This document shows positions 1 through 8,369 of a DNA stretch of 64,000 nucleotides, piece after piece (within the stretch, counting starts at the first letter, position 1; the number at the start of each line of letters is the position of its first letter). This DNA comes from Streptomyces sp. NBC_01498 (GTDB taxonomy: Bacteria; Actinomycetota; Actinomycetes; Streptomycetales; Streptomycetaceae): the NCBI RefSeq assembly GCF_036327775.1, contig NZ_CP109598.1, positions 5,964,001 through 6,028,000 of the forward strand, read 5' to 3'. A program made the position numbers and the translations under genes. A model generated the notes under the pieces. The model ran no database searches, was not told the DNA's origin, and saw only the letters and a program-made list of their open reading frames with translations.

Positions 1-2503
1 CATCCGACACATTCACCTCCAGGGGCAGGATCGGCACCCCCCACCGCCGTGCGTCCGCGAGCAGCAGTCGCTTCGGATACATCCCCGGATCGTGCGTGAG
101 AAGACCGGCGTAGAAAGCGGCCGGATGGTGCGCCTTCAGCCAGGCCGACTGGTACGAGGGCACGGCGAAGGCGACCGCGTGTGCCTTGCAGAAGCCGTAC
201 GCCCCGAACGCCTCGATGATCTCCCAGGTGCGCTCCACGACCTCCTCCTCGTATCCGCGCCCGCGCGCCTCCTGCGCGAACCACGCCCGTATTCGTCCTG
301 TCCCGCCGGCGTGCGACAGTGCCCGCCGGGTGTAGTCGCCGAAGGCCGGGGAGCAGCCGGTCATGACCGACAGGATCCGGATGATCTGTTCGTGGAAGAC
401 GACCACGCCGTATGTCTCGCGCAGCGCGGGTTCCAGGTCCGGGTGCGGATAGTGGGGTGCCCGCCGTTCGTGCCGGGCCTTGATGAACGGATCGACCATG
501 TTGGCCGCGACCGGCCCCGGCCGGAACAGCGATATGTCGACCACGAGATCGTGGAAGGTCTCGGGCTGGAGCCGGGCGATGAGGTCGCGCTGGCCGGGCG
601 ACTCGGTCTGGAAGCAGCCCAGGGTCTGCGAGGACTTGATCAGCTGATACGTCTTCGGGTCGTCCAGCGGCACGTGTGCCGTGTCGTCCACGTCGATGCG
701 GCGTCCGGTGGTCCGTTCGATCTCGGTGACGGCATGCGCTATCGCGGACTGCATGCGCACCCCGAGCACATCGAGTTTGAGCAACCCGAGGTCCTCCACG
801 TCCTCCTTGTCGAACTGGGACATCGGCAGGCCCTCGCCGCTGGTCGGCACGACGGGTGTGCGGCGCAGCAGCGTGACGTCGGAGAGCAGTACGCCGCACG
901 GGTGCATGGCGATCCCGCGGGGGAGCGCGTCCAGGCCCTCGACCAGGTCCCACAGGTGCGGACCGTACGCCTCCGGGTCGATTCCGCGCAGTTCCGGCAG
1001 TTCCCGCAGAGCGGCACGGGCATCACGGGCCCGGATATGAGGAAACGATTTTGCAAGCCGGTCGACCTCGGCCGGATCCAGGCCGAGGGCAAGGCCGGCG
1101 TCCCGCACGGCGTGCCGCACCCGGTAGGTCTCCGGCATGGACACGGTGGCCACCCGTTCCGGGCCGAAGCGGTCGATGATCGCCCGGTAGACCTCCAGGC
1201 GACGGGCGGACTCCACGTCGATGTCGATGTCGGGCAGTTCCGTGCGGGACTCGGACAGGAAACGCTCCATGAGCAGGCCGTGTTCGACAGGATCGGCGGT
1301 GGCGACCCCGAGAAGGTGGTTGACCAGGGAGCCCGCGCCCGAGCCCCGGGCGGCGACCCGGATACCGAGCCCGCGGGTATCGGCGACGACCTGGGCGACG
1401 GTGAGGAAGTACGACGAGTACCCCAGCCGTTCGATCAGACCCAGCTCCTCCTCCAGCCGCTCCCAGTGGGCGCGGTCGCGGTCGTAGCGGCGCCGCAGCA
1501 TCGCGGCCGCACACGTCGACCGCAGCACCCGTTCGGGGGTGCGCCGATGGGCGTTGACGAGTTCCGGCTCGGGGAAGTGCACGCGGCCCATCCCCAGGTC
1601 GTCCTCGGGATCGACACGACAGGCCGCGGCGGTCTCCTCGGTCACCTCGAGCAGCCGGCGCGCGGTGTTCGCGCGATATCCGGCGGCGTCGGACACCTGC
1701 TCGGCGATACGGGCCATGGCCGCGGCGGGCTTGAGCCATCGCTCACCGCAGTCGCGCTCGCCGCGCGGATCGATCGGCACCAGGCGCCGCGCGGAGTCCA
1801 GCACGTCCGCCACCGGGCCCTGGCCCGCGTCGGCATAGCGCACGGCGTTGCTCAGGACCGGGGCGATCCGCTGGTCGACGGCGAAGCCGAGAGCGCGGGC
1901 CGCCAGCCGCAGCGAACCGGTGCCGGTGCCGCTGAGGCCGTGGCAGACGACCTCGATGCGCAGCATCGCGTCCCCGTACCGCTCCCGCCAGGGAGCGAGC
2001 AGCTGGGCTGCCCGGTCCGGCCGCCCGGCCGCCAGCGCGCGACCGACGTCCGAGGCCGGCCCGAGCAGCACGGTGAGGTGCTCCCCGCCGAGGGCGTCCC
2101 AGGGAAGCAGGGGGCGTCCGCCTCCTGTCGTGTCCGCGTGCGCGGCGCTCACCAGCCGGCACAGCTCGGCCCAGCCACGGGCCCCTTCCCGGGCGAGGAA
2201 GACCACGCGCTGTGCCGACTCGTCGACGAAGGCGCCGCCACGGGCCGGCGTGCGCCGCCGCTCCGTGCGTCCGGCCGCCCGGGGAGGCGCGTCCACGGCG
2301 AGATCCGTCCCGAACAGGGGGCGGACGCCGACCCGGCCCGCCGCTTTGGCGAAGCGGACAGCGCCGCCGAGGGTGTCCCGGTCGGTCAGGGCGACCGCGT
2401 CCATCCCTCGCTCGGCCGCCCGCTCCGCGAGCTGTTCGGGGTGTGAGGCGCCGTACCGCAGGGAGAACCCGGAGACGGCGTGCAGATGCGTAAAACCGCG
2501 CAT
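1..2503 (-). CDS. dnaE2: DNA polymerase III alpha subunit, DnaE2/error-prone type (3' end off window)
   Basis: Family C replicative-type polymerase, probably the second, mutagenic alpha subunit used in translesion synthesis. The first 834 codons are visible and the gene runs off the left edge; the family is about 1,080-1,180 residues. The N-terminus begins MRGFTHLHAVSGFSLRYG, the histidine-rich start of the PHP domain. The catalytic aspartate motif PDIDID sits near residue 424, followed by helix-hairpin-helix-type sequence. The ATG at 2503 is chosen because GAGGTG lies 8 bases upstream. A near-perfect LexA box lies about 90 bp upstream, which fits the SOS-induced paralogue rather than the housekeeping dnaE1. 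The dnaE2 call over dnaE1 is inference from this box and the recalled start of SCO1739. Confidence 0.85.
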   Translation of the reverse strand, partial: MRGFTHLHAVSGFSLRYGASHPEQLAERAAERGMDAVALTDRDTLGGAVRFAKAAGRVGVRPLFGTDLAVDAPPRAAGRTERRRTPARGGAFVDESAQRVVFLAREGARGWAELCRLVSAAHADTTGGGRPLLPWDALGGEHLTVLLGPASDVGRALAAGRPDRAAQLLAPWRERYGDAMLRIEVVCHGLSGTGTGSLRLAARALGFAVDQRIAPVLSNAVRYADAGQGPVADVLDSARRLVPIDPRGERDCGERWLKPAAAMARIAEQVSDAAGYRANTARRLLEVTEETAAACRVDPEDDLGMGRVHFPEPELVNAHRRTPERVLRSTCAAAMLRRRYDRDRAHWERLEEELGLIERLGYSSYFLTVAQVVADTRGLGIRVAARGSGAGSLVNHLLGVATADPVEHGLLMERFLSESRTELPDIDIDVESARRLEVYRAIIDRFGPERVATVSMPETYRVRHAVRDAGLALGLDPAEVDRLAKSFPHIRARDARAALRELPELRGIDPEAYGPHLWDLVEGLDALPRGIAMHPCGVLLSDVTLLRRTPVVPTSGEGLPMSQFDKEDVEDLGLLKLDVLGVRMQSAIAHAVTEIERTTGRRIDVDDTAHVPLDDPKTYQLIKSSQTLGCFQTESPGQRDLIARLQPETFHDLVVDISLFRPGPVAANMVDPFIKARHERRAPHYPHPDLEPALRETYGVVVFHEQIIRILSVMTGCSPAFGDYTRRALSHAGGTGRIRAWFAQEARGRGYEEEVVERTWEIIEAFGAYGFCKAHAVAFAVPSYQSAWLKAHHPAAFYAGLLTHDPGMYPKRLLLADARRWGVPILPLEVNVSD

Positions 2504-2588
2504 CTGGACCACCTCACCACTGACCGCCCCCGGCTTATGTGTGACCACACAGGCATGTTCTGGGTGGTCACGCCACCATAGACCACTA

Positions 2589-2604
2589 TCGAACGTGCGT
2601 GCGA
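2589..2604. promoter_or_regulatory. LexA/SOS box upstream of dnaE2
   Basis: The sequence TCGAAC GTGC GTGCGA matches the actinobacterial LexA consensus TCGAAC-N4-GTTCGA at 11 of 12 fixed positions. It lies 86-101 bp upstream of the dnaE2 start. A possible -10 hexamer TATGGT (2580 to 2575, minus strand) sits just downstream, so bound LexA would cover the promoter. Confidence 0.65.
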
Positions 2605-2691
2605 TTCGAGTCGGCGCTGTCGTACGCGAAGCGCTCGGGTACCTCCGTACGGAGCCGGCCAGGCGAAATGTCGTACGGTCCTCGCCGGTCC

Positions 2692-3255
2692 TCACCGGCC
2701 GCGCCGACCGCCTGCTCCCGGCCGGCCGCGCCCGCCACCGGCTCTCCCCGGACCTCGCCGTCGGCCGCGCTCGCGCGCCCGCGTCCGCCATGGACCGCGT
2801 CCGCCACCGCTTCGGCCTTCACACCGTCCGCCCGGCGGCCCTGGCGGACCGGCGGACCGTGCCGGGGAGCTGCACGGGGAGGAGACCCGGCCACCACGAG
2901 GGGACTTTCCCGGACACACGGGTGCCGGATACGAGTCGAGAACGCCGATCCAGGCGATCGTCCCCCACGCGACGACGACACCGGCGATGATCGCGACGGC
3001 ATAGGCTTTCCCGGCTCCCCGGCCGCCGAGGAGCGTGAGAACGAGGCCCCACAGCACGGAGAAGACGCCCCACATGGCCAGCGAACAGAACAGCGGAACA
3101 CCGGCGTTGGCGGACCCGTTGACGCCCACGTCGCAGGTGTCCCAGATGTGGGCGACCACCCAGACGGTCGCCCCCGCCACGACCCCGCCGGCGCTCAGGG
3201 GCAACAGGCACCCGACCGGGCGGGTGGCGGATCCCGCGACATCTTCCCGAAGCAT
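2692..3255 (-). CDS. Small integral membrane protein with apparent 3' frameshift
   Basis: Function unknown. The first 115 or so residues form a compact membrane protein with about three hydrophobic segments (around residues 20-37, 52-77 and 86-105). The start at 3255 has GGGGGAGG about 8 bases upstream. After CPGK (about residue 117) the reading frame becomes a run of Arg, Gly and Pro typical of translating the wrong frame of high-G+C DNA. A neighbouring frame instead reads VPSWWPGLLPVQLPG and stops at 2819, giving a natural ending for such a protein. One missing base in the CCGGGAAAG stretch near 2905-2913 would explain this. It could be a real mutation or a sequencing indel. Confidence 0.6.
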   Translation of the reverse strand: MLREDVAGSATRPVGCLLPLSAGGVVAGATVWVVAHIWDTCDVGVNGSANAGVPLFCSLAMWGVFSVLWGLVLTLLGGRGAGKAYAVAIIAGVVVAWGTIAWIGVLDSYPAPVCPGKSPRGGRVSSPCSSPARSAGPPGPPGGRCEGRSGGGRGPWRTRARERGRRRGPGRAGGGRGRPGAGGRRGR

Positions 3256-3324
3256 CGGCGCATCCTCCCCCGACGGCCGACGACCCGGGGCGCCGGTGGG
3301 GTCCCGGAGCCGCTCGCGCCCGGC

Positions 3325-3399
3325 GGACCTCCGTCACCCGGACCTCCGTCACCCGGACTTCCGTCACCCGGACTTCCGTCACCCGGACCTCCGTCACCG
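3325..3399. repeat. Five tandem 15-bp repeats in a divergent intergenic region
   Basis: Five head-to-tail copies of GGACYTCCGTCACCC (3325, 3340, 3355, 3370, 3385), the last ending CACCG. They lie between the divergent starts at 3255 and 3447, so they may affect either promoter or be a neutral minisatellite. Fifteen bases is a multiple of three, but no gene start precedes them in frame. Confidence 0.85.
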
Positions 3400-3446
3400 G
3401 GACGACCTCCACCCGGACCACCTCCACCGGACGGAGCGGAACCGGC

Positions 3447-4292
3447 ATGCCTGACGGATGGCAGTGGGACAGCAGCCTGTTCCGGGGGAGCGCGCCCCAC
3501 TACGAGCGGGGGCGGGTGCCGTACGCTCCCGGCTTCGCGCGGACGCTGGCCGGGGTGCTCGGGCTGGACGGGCGCGGGCGGCTGCTCGACGTCGGGTGCG
3601 GGCCGGGCACCGTGGCGCTCGCCGTGGCGCCGTACGTCGGTGAGGTGGTCGGGGTCGATCCGGACGAGGACATGCTGGCCGAGGCCGCGCGGGGGGCCGG
3701 GCGGCGCGGGGTGGGCAACGCGCGGTGGGTGGCCGCCCGCGCCGAGGAACTGCCCGCCGGGCTGGGGGAGTTCCGGGCCGTGGTGTTCGCCCAGTCGTTC
3801 CACTGGACGGACCGCGACCGGACCGCCGCCGTGGTGCGGGAGATGCTGGAGCCGGGCGGTGTGTTCGTGCTCCTGGCGGAGTCGCGGAACCCGCCCGCCG
3901 TGACGACGCCCCTGCCGCGGCCCGCCCCTCCCTACGAGCGGATCGCCGCACTGGTGCGCCGGTATCTGGGGCCGGTACGGCGCGCGGGGCAGGGGACGCT
4001 CGTCAACGGCACGCCCGGCCGGGAGGAACTGGTCCTGGCGCGGGCCGGGTTCGGGGACGTCGAGCGGCATGTCGTACCGGCCGGGGACGTGGTGGACCGT
4101 CCGGCGGACGCCCTCGTGGCCTGGGTGTTCTCCCGGTCGGACGCCGCGCCGCATCTGTTCGGCGACAGACTGCCGGAGTTCGAGGGGGAGTTGCGCGCGC
4201 TGCTGCGGGAGGCGGCGCCCGACGGGCGGTTCGCGGAGCACCGTCCGCCCACCGAGATCCGGATCTGGCGCACGCCGTCCCGGGGGCGATGA
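3447..4292 (+). CDS. Class I SAM-dependent methyltransferase
   Basis: A 281-residue methyltransferase of the Methyltransf_11 type. The SAM-binding motif I, LLDVGCGPGT, is at about residues 46-55, followed by VVGVDPDEDML (motif II acidic residue binding the ribose). A later motif contains FAQSFHWTD and PGGVFVLL. No signal peptide or membrane segment is seen, so it is cytoplasmic; the substrate cannot be told from sequence. GGAGCGG precedes the ATG. It stands alone between a divergent membrane protein and a secreted lipase that has its own leader region, so no pathway is implied. Confidence 0.8.
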   Translation: MPDGWQWDSSLFRGSAPHYERGRVPYAPGFARTLAGVLGLDGRGRLLDVGCGPGTVALAVAPYVGEVVGVDPDEDMLAEAARGAGRRGVGNARWVAARAEELPAGLGEFRAVVFAQSFHWTDRDRTAAVVREMLEPGGVFVLLAESRNPPAVTTPLPRPAPPYERIAALVRRYLGPVRRAGQGTLVNGTPGREELVLARAGFGDVERHVVPAGDVVDRPADALVAWVFSRSDAAPHLFGDRLPEFEGELRALLREAAPDGRFAEHRPPTEIRIWRTPSRGR

Positions 4293-4413
4293 ACGGCGGT
4301 GCGCACGGTGACGGACGGCATGAACGGCGTGAACGGCGGTACGGGGGAGGGGCGTCGGCGTTCGTTCGGGTCCACCCGTTCCGCCGACGCGTGCGACGCG
4401 TGATTTTACCGAC

Positions 4414-4451
4414 GCGTAACTTCCCTTCTCCTTCCTACCCATGCGTAACTT
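4414..4451 (+). promoter_or_regulatory. Direct repeat GCGTAACTT upstream of lipase
   Basis: The 9-mer GCGTAACTT occurs at 4414-4422 and 4443-4451, centres 29 bp (about three helical turns) apart. It sits 85-123 bp upstream of the secreted lipase start, in an unusually AT-rich patch. Phased direct repeats are typical of activator sites. A short inverted repeat TGTGG-N6-CCACA follows at 4472-4487. Confidence 0.4.
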
Positions 4452-4536
4452 GGCATGAACACAGCCAGTTGTGTGGTCCGGGCCACAGGGCTGACAGTCA
4501 TCGCCTTTTCCCCTTGAGCCGCGAGGAGATCGCTCG

Positions 4537-5448
4537 ATGCTGCCCTGGAAACGCGCGTTCGGACCGCTGGCGGCGCTGCTGCTCGCGGCCTCGGTCGCCA
4601 CCACCGCCCCCGCCGCCGCGGCCACCCCCACCGCGGCCCCGACAGCCGTCACCGCACCCGCCCCCGCTTCCGTCAACGCCGCCGCCGCGAGCAGCGGATG
4701 GAACAACTACTCCTGCAAGCCCTCCGCCGCCCACCCCCGCCCCGTCGTCCTGGTCCACGGCACCTTCGCCAACTCCGTCGACAACTGGCTCGGCCTCGCC
4801 CCGTACCTGGTCGCCCGTGGCTACTGCGTCTTCTCCCTCGACTACGGGCAGCTCCCCGGAGTGCCGTTCTTCCACGGCCTCGGCCCCATCGAGACCTCGG
4901 CCGGGCAGCTGAGCGCGTACGTCGACCGGGTGCTCGCCGCCACGGGCGCCCCGGAGGTCGACATCGTCGGCCACTCGCAGGGCGGCATGATGCCGCGCTA
5001 CTACCTCAAGTTCCTCGGCGGCGCCCAGAAGGTGAACGCCCTGGTCGGGCTCGCGCCCGACAACCACGGCACGACCCTCCTCGGACTGACGAAGCTGCTG
5101 CCGCATTTCCCCGGCGCCGAGGACCTGCTGACCGAGAACACCCCCGGGCTCGCCGACCAGATCGCCGGGTCGGCCTTCCTGACCAAGCTCAACGCGGGCG
5201 GTGACACGGTGCCCGGTGTCGCGTACACCGTCATCGCGACCCGCTACGACCAGGTGGTCACCCCGTACCGCAGCCAGTTCCTGTCCGGGCCCGGCGTACG
5301 GAACGTCACCCTTCAGGACCTGTGCGCGGTGAACCTCTCCGAGCATCTGGCGATCGGGCTGATCGACCGGATCGCGTTCCACGAGGTGGCCAACGCGCTC
5401 GACCCGGGCCGCGCCACGCCGACGACCTGCGCGTCCGTCATCGGCTGA
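4537..5448 (+). CDS. Secreted triacylglycerol lipase (alpha/beta hydrolase, class 2 lipase type)
   Basis: A 303-residue exported lipase or esterase that hydrolyses acylglycerols outside the cell. Residues 1-29 form a signal peptide (MLPWKR, hydrophobic core, ATTAPAAAA). The oxyanion-hole motif VHGTFANSVDNW is at about residues 72-83, and the nucleophile elbow GHSQGG at about 147-152. The acid and His of the triad are likely Asp in TRYDQVV and His in LSEHLAIG. Four conserved Cys suggest disulphides, as in the S. coelicolor lipase SCO1735, which I recall at this map position. It is monocistronic, with a strong terminator just downstream. Phased repeats upstream suggest activator control. Confidence 0.9.
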   Translation: MLPWKRAFGPLAALLLAASVATTAPAAAATPTAAPTAVTAPAPASVNAAAASSGWNNYSCKPSAAHPRPVVLVHGTFANSVDNWLGLAPYLVARGYCVFSLDYGQLPGVPFFHGLGPIETSAGQLSAYVDRVLAATGAPEVDIVGHSQGGMMPRYYLKFLGGAQKVNALVGLAPDNHGTTLLGLTKLLPHFPGAEDLLTENTPGLADQIAGSAFLTKLNAGGDTVPGVAYTVIATRYDQVVTPYRSQFLSGPGVRNVTLQDLCAVNLSEHLAIGLIDRIAFHEVANALDPGRATPTTCASVIG

Positions 5449-5460
5449 GCGTGACACGGC

Positions 5461-5495
5461 GCGGGGCCCGGACCGACGACCGGTCCGGGCCCCGC
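5461..5495. terminator. Bidirectional terminator between lipase and LPMO
   Basis: A perfect 14-bp stem, GCGGGGCCCGGACC paired with GGTCCGGGCCCCGC, with a 7-base loop. It starts 12 bp after the lipase stop and lies between two convergent genes, so it can end both transcripts. Confidence 0.8.
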
Positions 5496-5589
5496 GTGAC
5501 GTGCGACGTGCGACTCAGTGACGTGCTCGTGCGACGTACTCCCTCGATGTGCCCGCGTGCCCGCGTGCCCGTGCCCGCGTGCCCGTGTG

Positions 5590-6645
5590 TCAGCGGCTGT
5601 GCCGGCCGCCGCCCGCGGGCTGCGCCCTGCGGCGCACCGTGGCGAACATGACCGCCGCGCCCGCCGCGAGGATCGCCGCGCCACCTGCCGCGATGTACGG
5701 GGTCGTGCTGTCGCCACCGGTCTCGGCGAGGTTCTCCGAACCGCCCGCCGGCTGCGGCGCGCCGGTGTCGGCGTCCGCGCCGTTCGCCTCGGGGGTGTTG
5801 GCCCCGGCGGCCTCGGTCTCCGTGCCGGTCGCGGGCTTCTCGCCGGTGTCCTTCCCGGTGTCCCCTGCGGCTTCCTTCACCGCTTCCTCCGCCTCGCCGG
5901 GGGTGTCGCCGCCGTGCCCGCCGTGGTCGACGGTGGACTGGGACGCGCCCTCCTCGACATCGGCCTCGGAGGGGGCGGACGCCTGGGGAGCGGCCGGCGA
6001 ACCGCCGGTGTCGGCGCCGAAGACCACGTCGGAGCAGGTGTAGAACGCCTCGGGGCTGTCCGAGCGCTGCCAGATCGAATAGATCAGATGGCGGCCCGAC
6101 TTGTTGGGGACGATCCCGTTGAAGACGTACGAGCCGTTCTCCAGCTTCGGGTCGGTGACCGTGACGAACGGCTTGTCCTCCAGGTCCGACCAGGCGAGCG
6201 GCTTGGCCGGGTCGTACCCGTCCTTGGTGACGTACAGCTCGAAGGAGCCCTTGTGCGGGGCGGTGGCCCTGTAGGTGAAGGTGCGGTTGCCCGCGGTGAA
6301 CGGCGACGACGGCCAGTCGCCGCGCGGCAGGTCGAGGCCCTTGTACTTGTCACGGCCCGCCGAACAGAGCTTGCCGTCGGGGATGATCGCCTGGTGGTTG
6401 CCCGCGGCGGCGGCGATGTTGACCTCGTTCCAGTCGTAGAGCGCCTGCGTCCCGCCGGCCGCCACCGCCGCCTTGCACGCCGCCGACTTCGGGCTCTCCG
6501 GGCCCTCCGCGAAGCACGCGGAAACCCGGCTGACCGGGTCCGTCATCGACCCGTGGGCGGCTGCCGGGACGGCGGCCGTTCCGACGAGCAGGAGCGGTAC
6601 GGCGCTCAGCACGACGATCCCGGCGGTCCTGCGACGAGCGGTCAT
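5590..6645 (-). CDS. AA10 lytic polysaccharide monooxygenase, sortase-anchored
   Basis: A 351-residue copper enzyme predicted to cleave chitin or cellulose oxidatively at the cell surface. After the signal peptide (residues 1-30, ending AVPAAA) the mature protein starts with His31 in HGSMTDP, the first ligand of the histidine brace. A second His is available in ATAPHKGSF. The catalytic domain ends near residue 205. An acidic, Ala/Thr/Glu-rich spacer follows, then LAETG (about 306-310), a hydrophobic segment and RRR. This is a class E sortase (LAXTG) cell-wall sorting signal. ATG 6645 is chosen over the upstream ATG 6696 because AAGGAGAA lies just before it and it begins a proper signal peptide. 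Substrate is unknown; neighbours suggest chitin or beta-glucan. Confidence 0.88.
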   Translation of the reverse strand: MTARRRTAGIVVLSAVPLLLVGTAAVPAAAHGSMTDPVSRVSACFAEGPESPKSAACKAAVAAGGTQALYDWNEVNIAAAAGNHQAIIPDGKLCSAGRDKYKGLDLPRGDWPSSPFTAGNRTFTYRATAPHKGSFELYVTKDGYDPAKPLAWSDLEDKPFVTVTDPKLENGSYVFNGIVPNKSGRHLIYSIWQRSDSPEAFYTCSDVVFGADTGGSPAAPQASAPSEADVEEGASQSTVDHGGHGGDTPGEAEEAVKEAAGDTGKDTGEKPATGTETEAAGANTPEANGADADTGAPQPAGGSENLAETGGDSTTPYIAAGGAAILAAGAAVMFATVRRRAQPAGGGRHSR

Positions 6646-6820
6646 GGATGGGTTCTCCTTCGGGCGGCACGAGCTTGGGGGTGCGGAGCGGGACAACTCC
6701 CGGCGGCGTGACCTCCGTTGAACGGCGCCACCGGCCGCGTCCCGCTCCGGCCCTCAGCAAGCTAGCCCCTCGAAACCCCGAAACAGCCTGCGAGTACGGG
6801 GCGTGGAGGATTCTTATGGT

Positions 6821-6843
6821 CGGCTTAAGTTTCAAGTAAGCCG
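6821..6843. other. Inverted repeat between LPMO and GH16 genes
   Basis: CGGCTTA and TAAGCCG are separated by 9 bases in an AT-rich patch. It is 51 bp past the GH16 stop and 176 bp before the LPMO start on the same strand. It could be a weak GH16 terminator or an operator for the LPMO gene; sequence alone does not decide. Confidence 0.4.
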
Positions 6844-6893
6844 TCGCTAAGCGACCGTTGGGATCGAACCGGACCGGACCCGCTGCCGGCCCG

Positions 6894-8327
6894 TCAGACG
6901 GCCGGCACCGTGTCCTCGAAGGTCGTGCCCGCAGCGCGGTACCCGCTCACCAGCGCGCCCACCTGCGCGGGGCTGAGGACCTGGTCCTTCACGTGCAGCA
7001 CATAGTCCACCTGCTGGTCGTACGAGCGCGGCGCGGTGCTGGTCTGGCCCGCCAGGTCGATCAGCCACTGGTTGAAGTTGATCGACATCGGCCGCTCCGG
7101 CAGATACGCGGCCCCGTGCGTGCCGAAGTGCCGGCCGTCGACGTAGTAGGTGATGGCGCTGTTGTCGATGGTCACCACCAGGTCGTGCCACCCGGCGTAG
7201 CTCTGCCGGGCCTCGCTGTGCTGGTTTACGGCCTCCCACGGGTCGGGGCGGTAGGTCTCCCACGACGTGGTGTAGAGGATGTTGGCCGGTTCGCCCCAGC
7301 CGCCGTTCGGCAGATACTCGAAGTCGTACTCCGCGTAGTCGTCCGCCATCGGGGCCTTGAGGTCGTTGATGGTGAAGAACGTCTGGACGAGCCGGTCGCC
7401 GTCGGGGCCGGACCTGGGCGCGTCGCTGAACCTCACCCGCGCCGCGTAGGTCCCGTTCCGGAACTTCATGGACCGGGTGAGGATCTCCGTCTGCTCGGTG
7501 GACGCCGCCGTACCGGCGGTGGACGTCTCCAGGTTCATCACCGAGTTGCCGCCCTGACCGGCGAACGTGACGTTCTCCGGCGCCCAGCCGGCCCCGGGCA
7601 CCCCGGGGCCGCCCGAGTTCGCGCGAACGCTCCAGCCGTTCGCGGCGATCCTCGGATCGGTGTGGCCGCTGTAGTTGAAGTCGTCGAACAGGGTGGGACC
7701 GTCGGCGGGGTCGGTCGGGTCCGGGGGATCCGTGGGGTCGGTCGGGCCGTTGCCGCCGGGTGCCTCGCCCCAGACCGTCGCGCCGCCGAGGTGCGCCGTG
7801 ATCCGGGACCAGTCGCCGTACGTGGCCCGCTCCCCGCCGAAGGAGTAGTCGTCGCTCTGCCCCAGCGGCTGCCAGTCCGTCCGGTGGAACCGCAGTTGCA
7901 TGTCACCGGTGTCCGCGCCGGGGGGCAGGGATCCGGCCCCCGCCGTGAACGCGATCTCCAGGTAACGGTCGGCGGTGGCGGTCGGGTTGGCGGGCGTCCC
8001 GAAGGTCCCGGTGATGTTGGCGCAGCCCTTCACCGCCCACGAGCAGGCGAACCGGTAGGCCGCGGAGGCCGAATCGGCCTTGAAGTAGTACCGCACCTTG
8101 ACATTGCTCAGCGGTACGGCGGTGCTGCCGGTGTTGCGCACCTTCAGCCAGGGTTCGCTCTGGTCGGCCGTCGCCCCGGCGGCGCTCGTGCGGTACTGGA
8201 CGACGAGCCCGTCGGCCGCCGCGGCGCCGGCGGAGGCGGGCATCGCCGCCAGCGCCGTACAGCTCAGGGCCACGGTGACAGCGGCGGCGGCTGCCGCGCG
8301 GACGCGGCTCTTGGCGAGTTTCCTCAT
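6894..8327 (-). CDS. Secreted CBM3-GH16 glycoside hydrolase
   Basis: A 477-residue exported glucanase. Residues 1-37 are the signal peptide (ending ASAGAAAA). Residues about 38-185 look like a family 3 carbohydrate-binding module (LVVQYRTSAAG, VKVRYYFKAD). A Pro/Asp/Thr linker (about 195-212) joins it to a GH16-type jelly roll. The GH16 nucleophile and acid/base glutamates are in EYDFEY near residue 332, which fits the ExDxE signature of the beta-bulge-free subgroup. Laminarin, lichenan or related beta-glucan is the likely substrate; the CBM points to crystalline polysaccharide. It starts 42 bp after the GH20 stop, so it may be the last gene of the sugar-uptake operon. Confidence 0.82.
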   Translation of the reverse strand: MRKLAKSRVRAAAAAAVTVALSCTALAAMPASAGAAAADGLVVQYRTSAAGATADQSEPWLKVRNTGSTAVPLSNVKVRYYFKADSASAAYRFACSWAVKGCANITGTFGTPANPTATADRYLEIAFTAGAGSLPPGADTGDMQLRFHRTDWQPLGQSDDYSFGGERATYGDWSRITAHLGGATVWGEAPGGNGPTDPTDPPDPTDPADGPTLFDDFNYSGHTDPRIAANGWSVRANSGGPGVPGAGWAPENVTFAGQGGNSVMNLETSTAGTAASTEQTEILTRSMKFRNGTYAARVRFSDAPRSGPDGDRLVQTFFTINDLKAPMADDYAEYDFEYLPNGGWGEPANILYTTSWETYRPDPWEAVNQHSEARQSYAGWHDLVVTIDNSAITYYVDGRHFGTHGAAYLPERPMSINFNQWLIDLAGQTSTAPRSYDQQVDYVLHVKDQVLSPAQVGALVSGYRAAGTTFEDTVPAV

Positions 8328-8369
8328 GGGGTGTTCCTCTCCGGAACGTGGTGGGGGAGGGGCGGGGAA

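Noticed and set aside
92-2446. A 784-codon open frame on the plus strand
   Set aside because: It is antisense to the polymerase gene and its translation is Arg/Gly/His/Val-rich without motifs, a high-G+C shadow.
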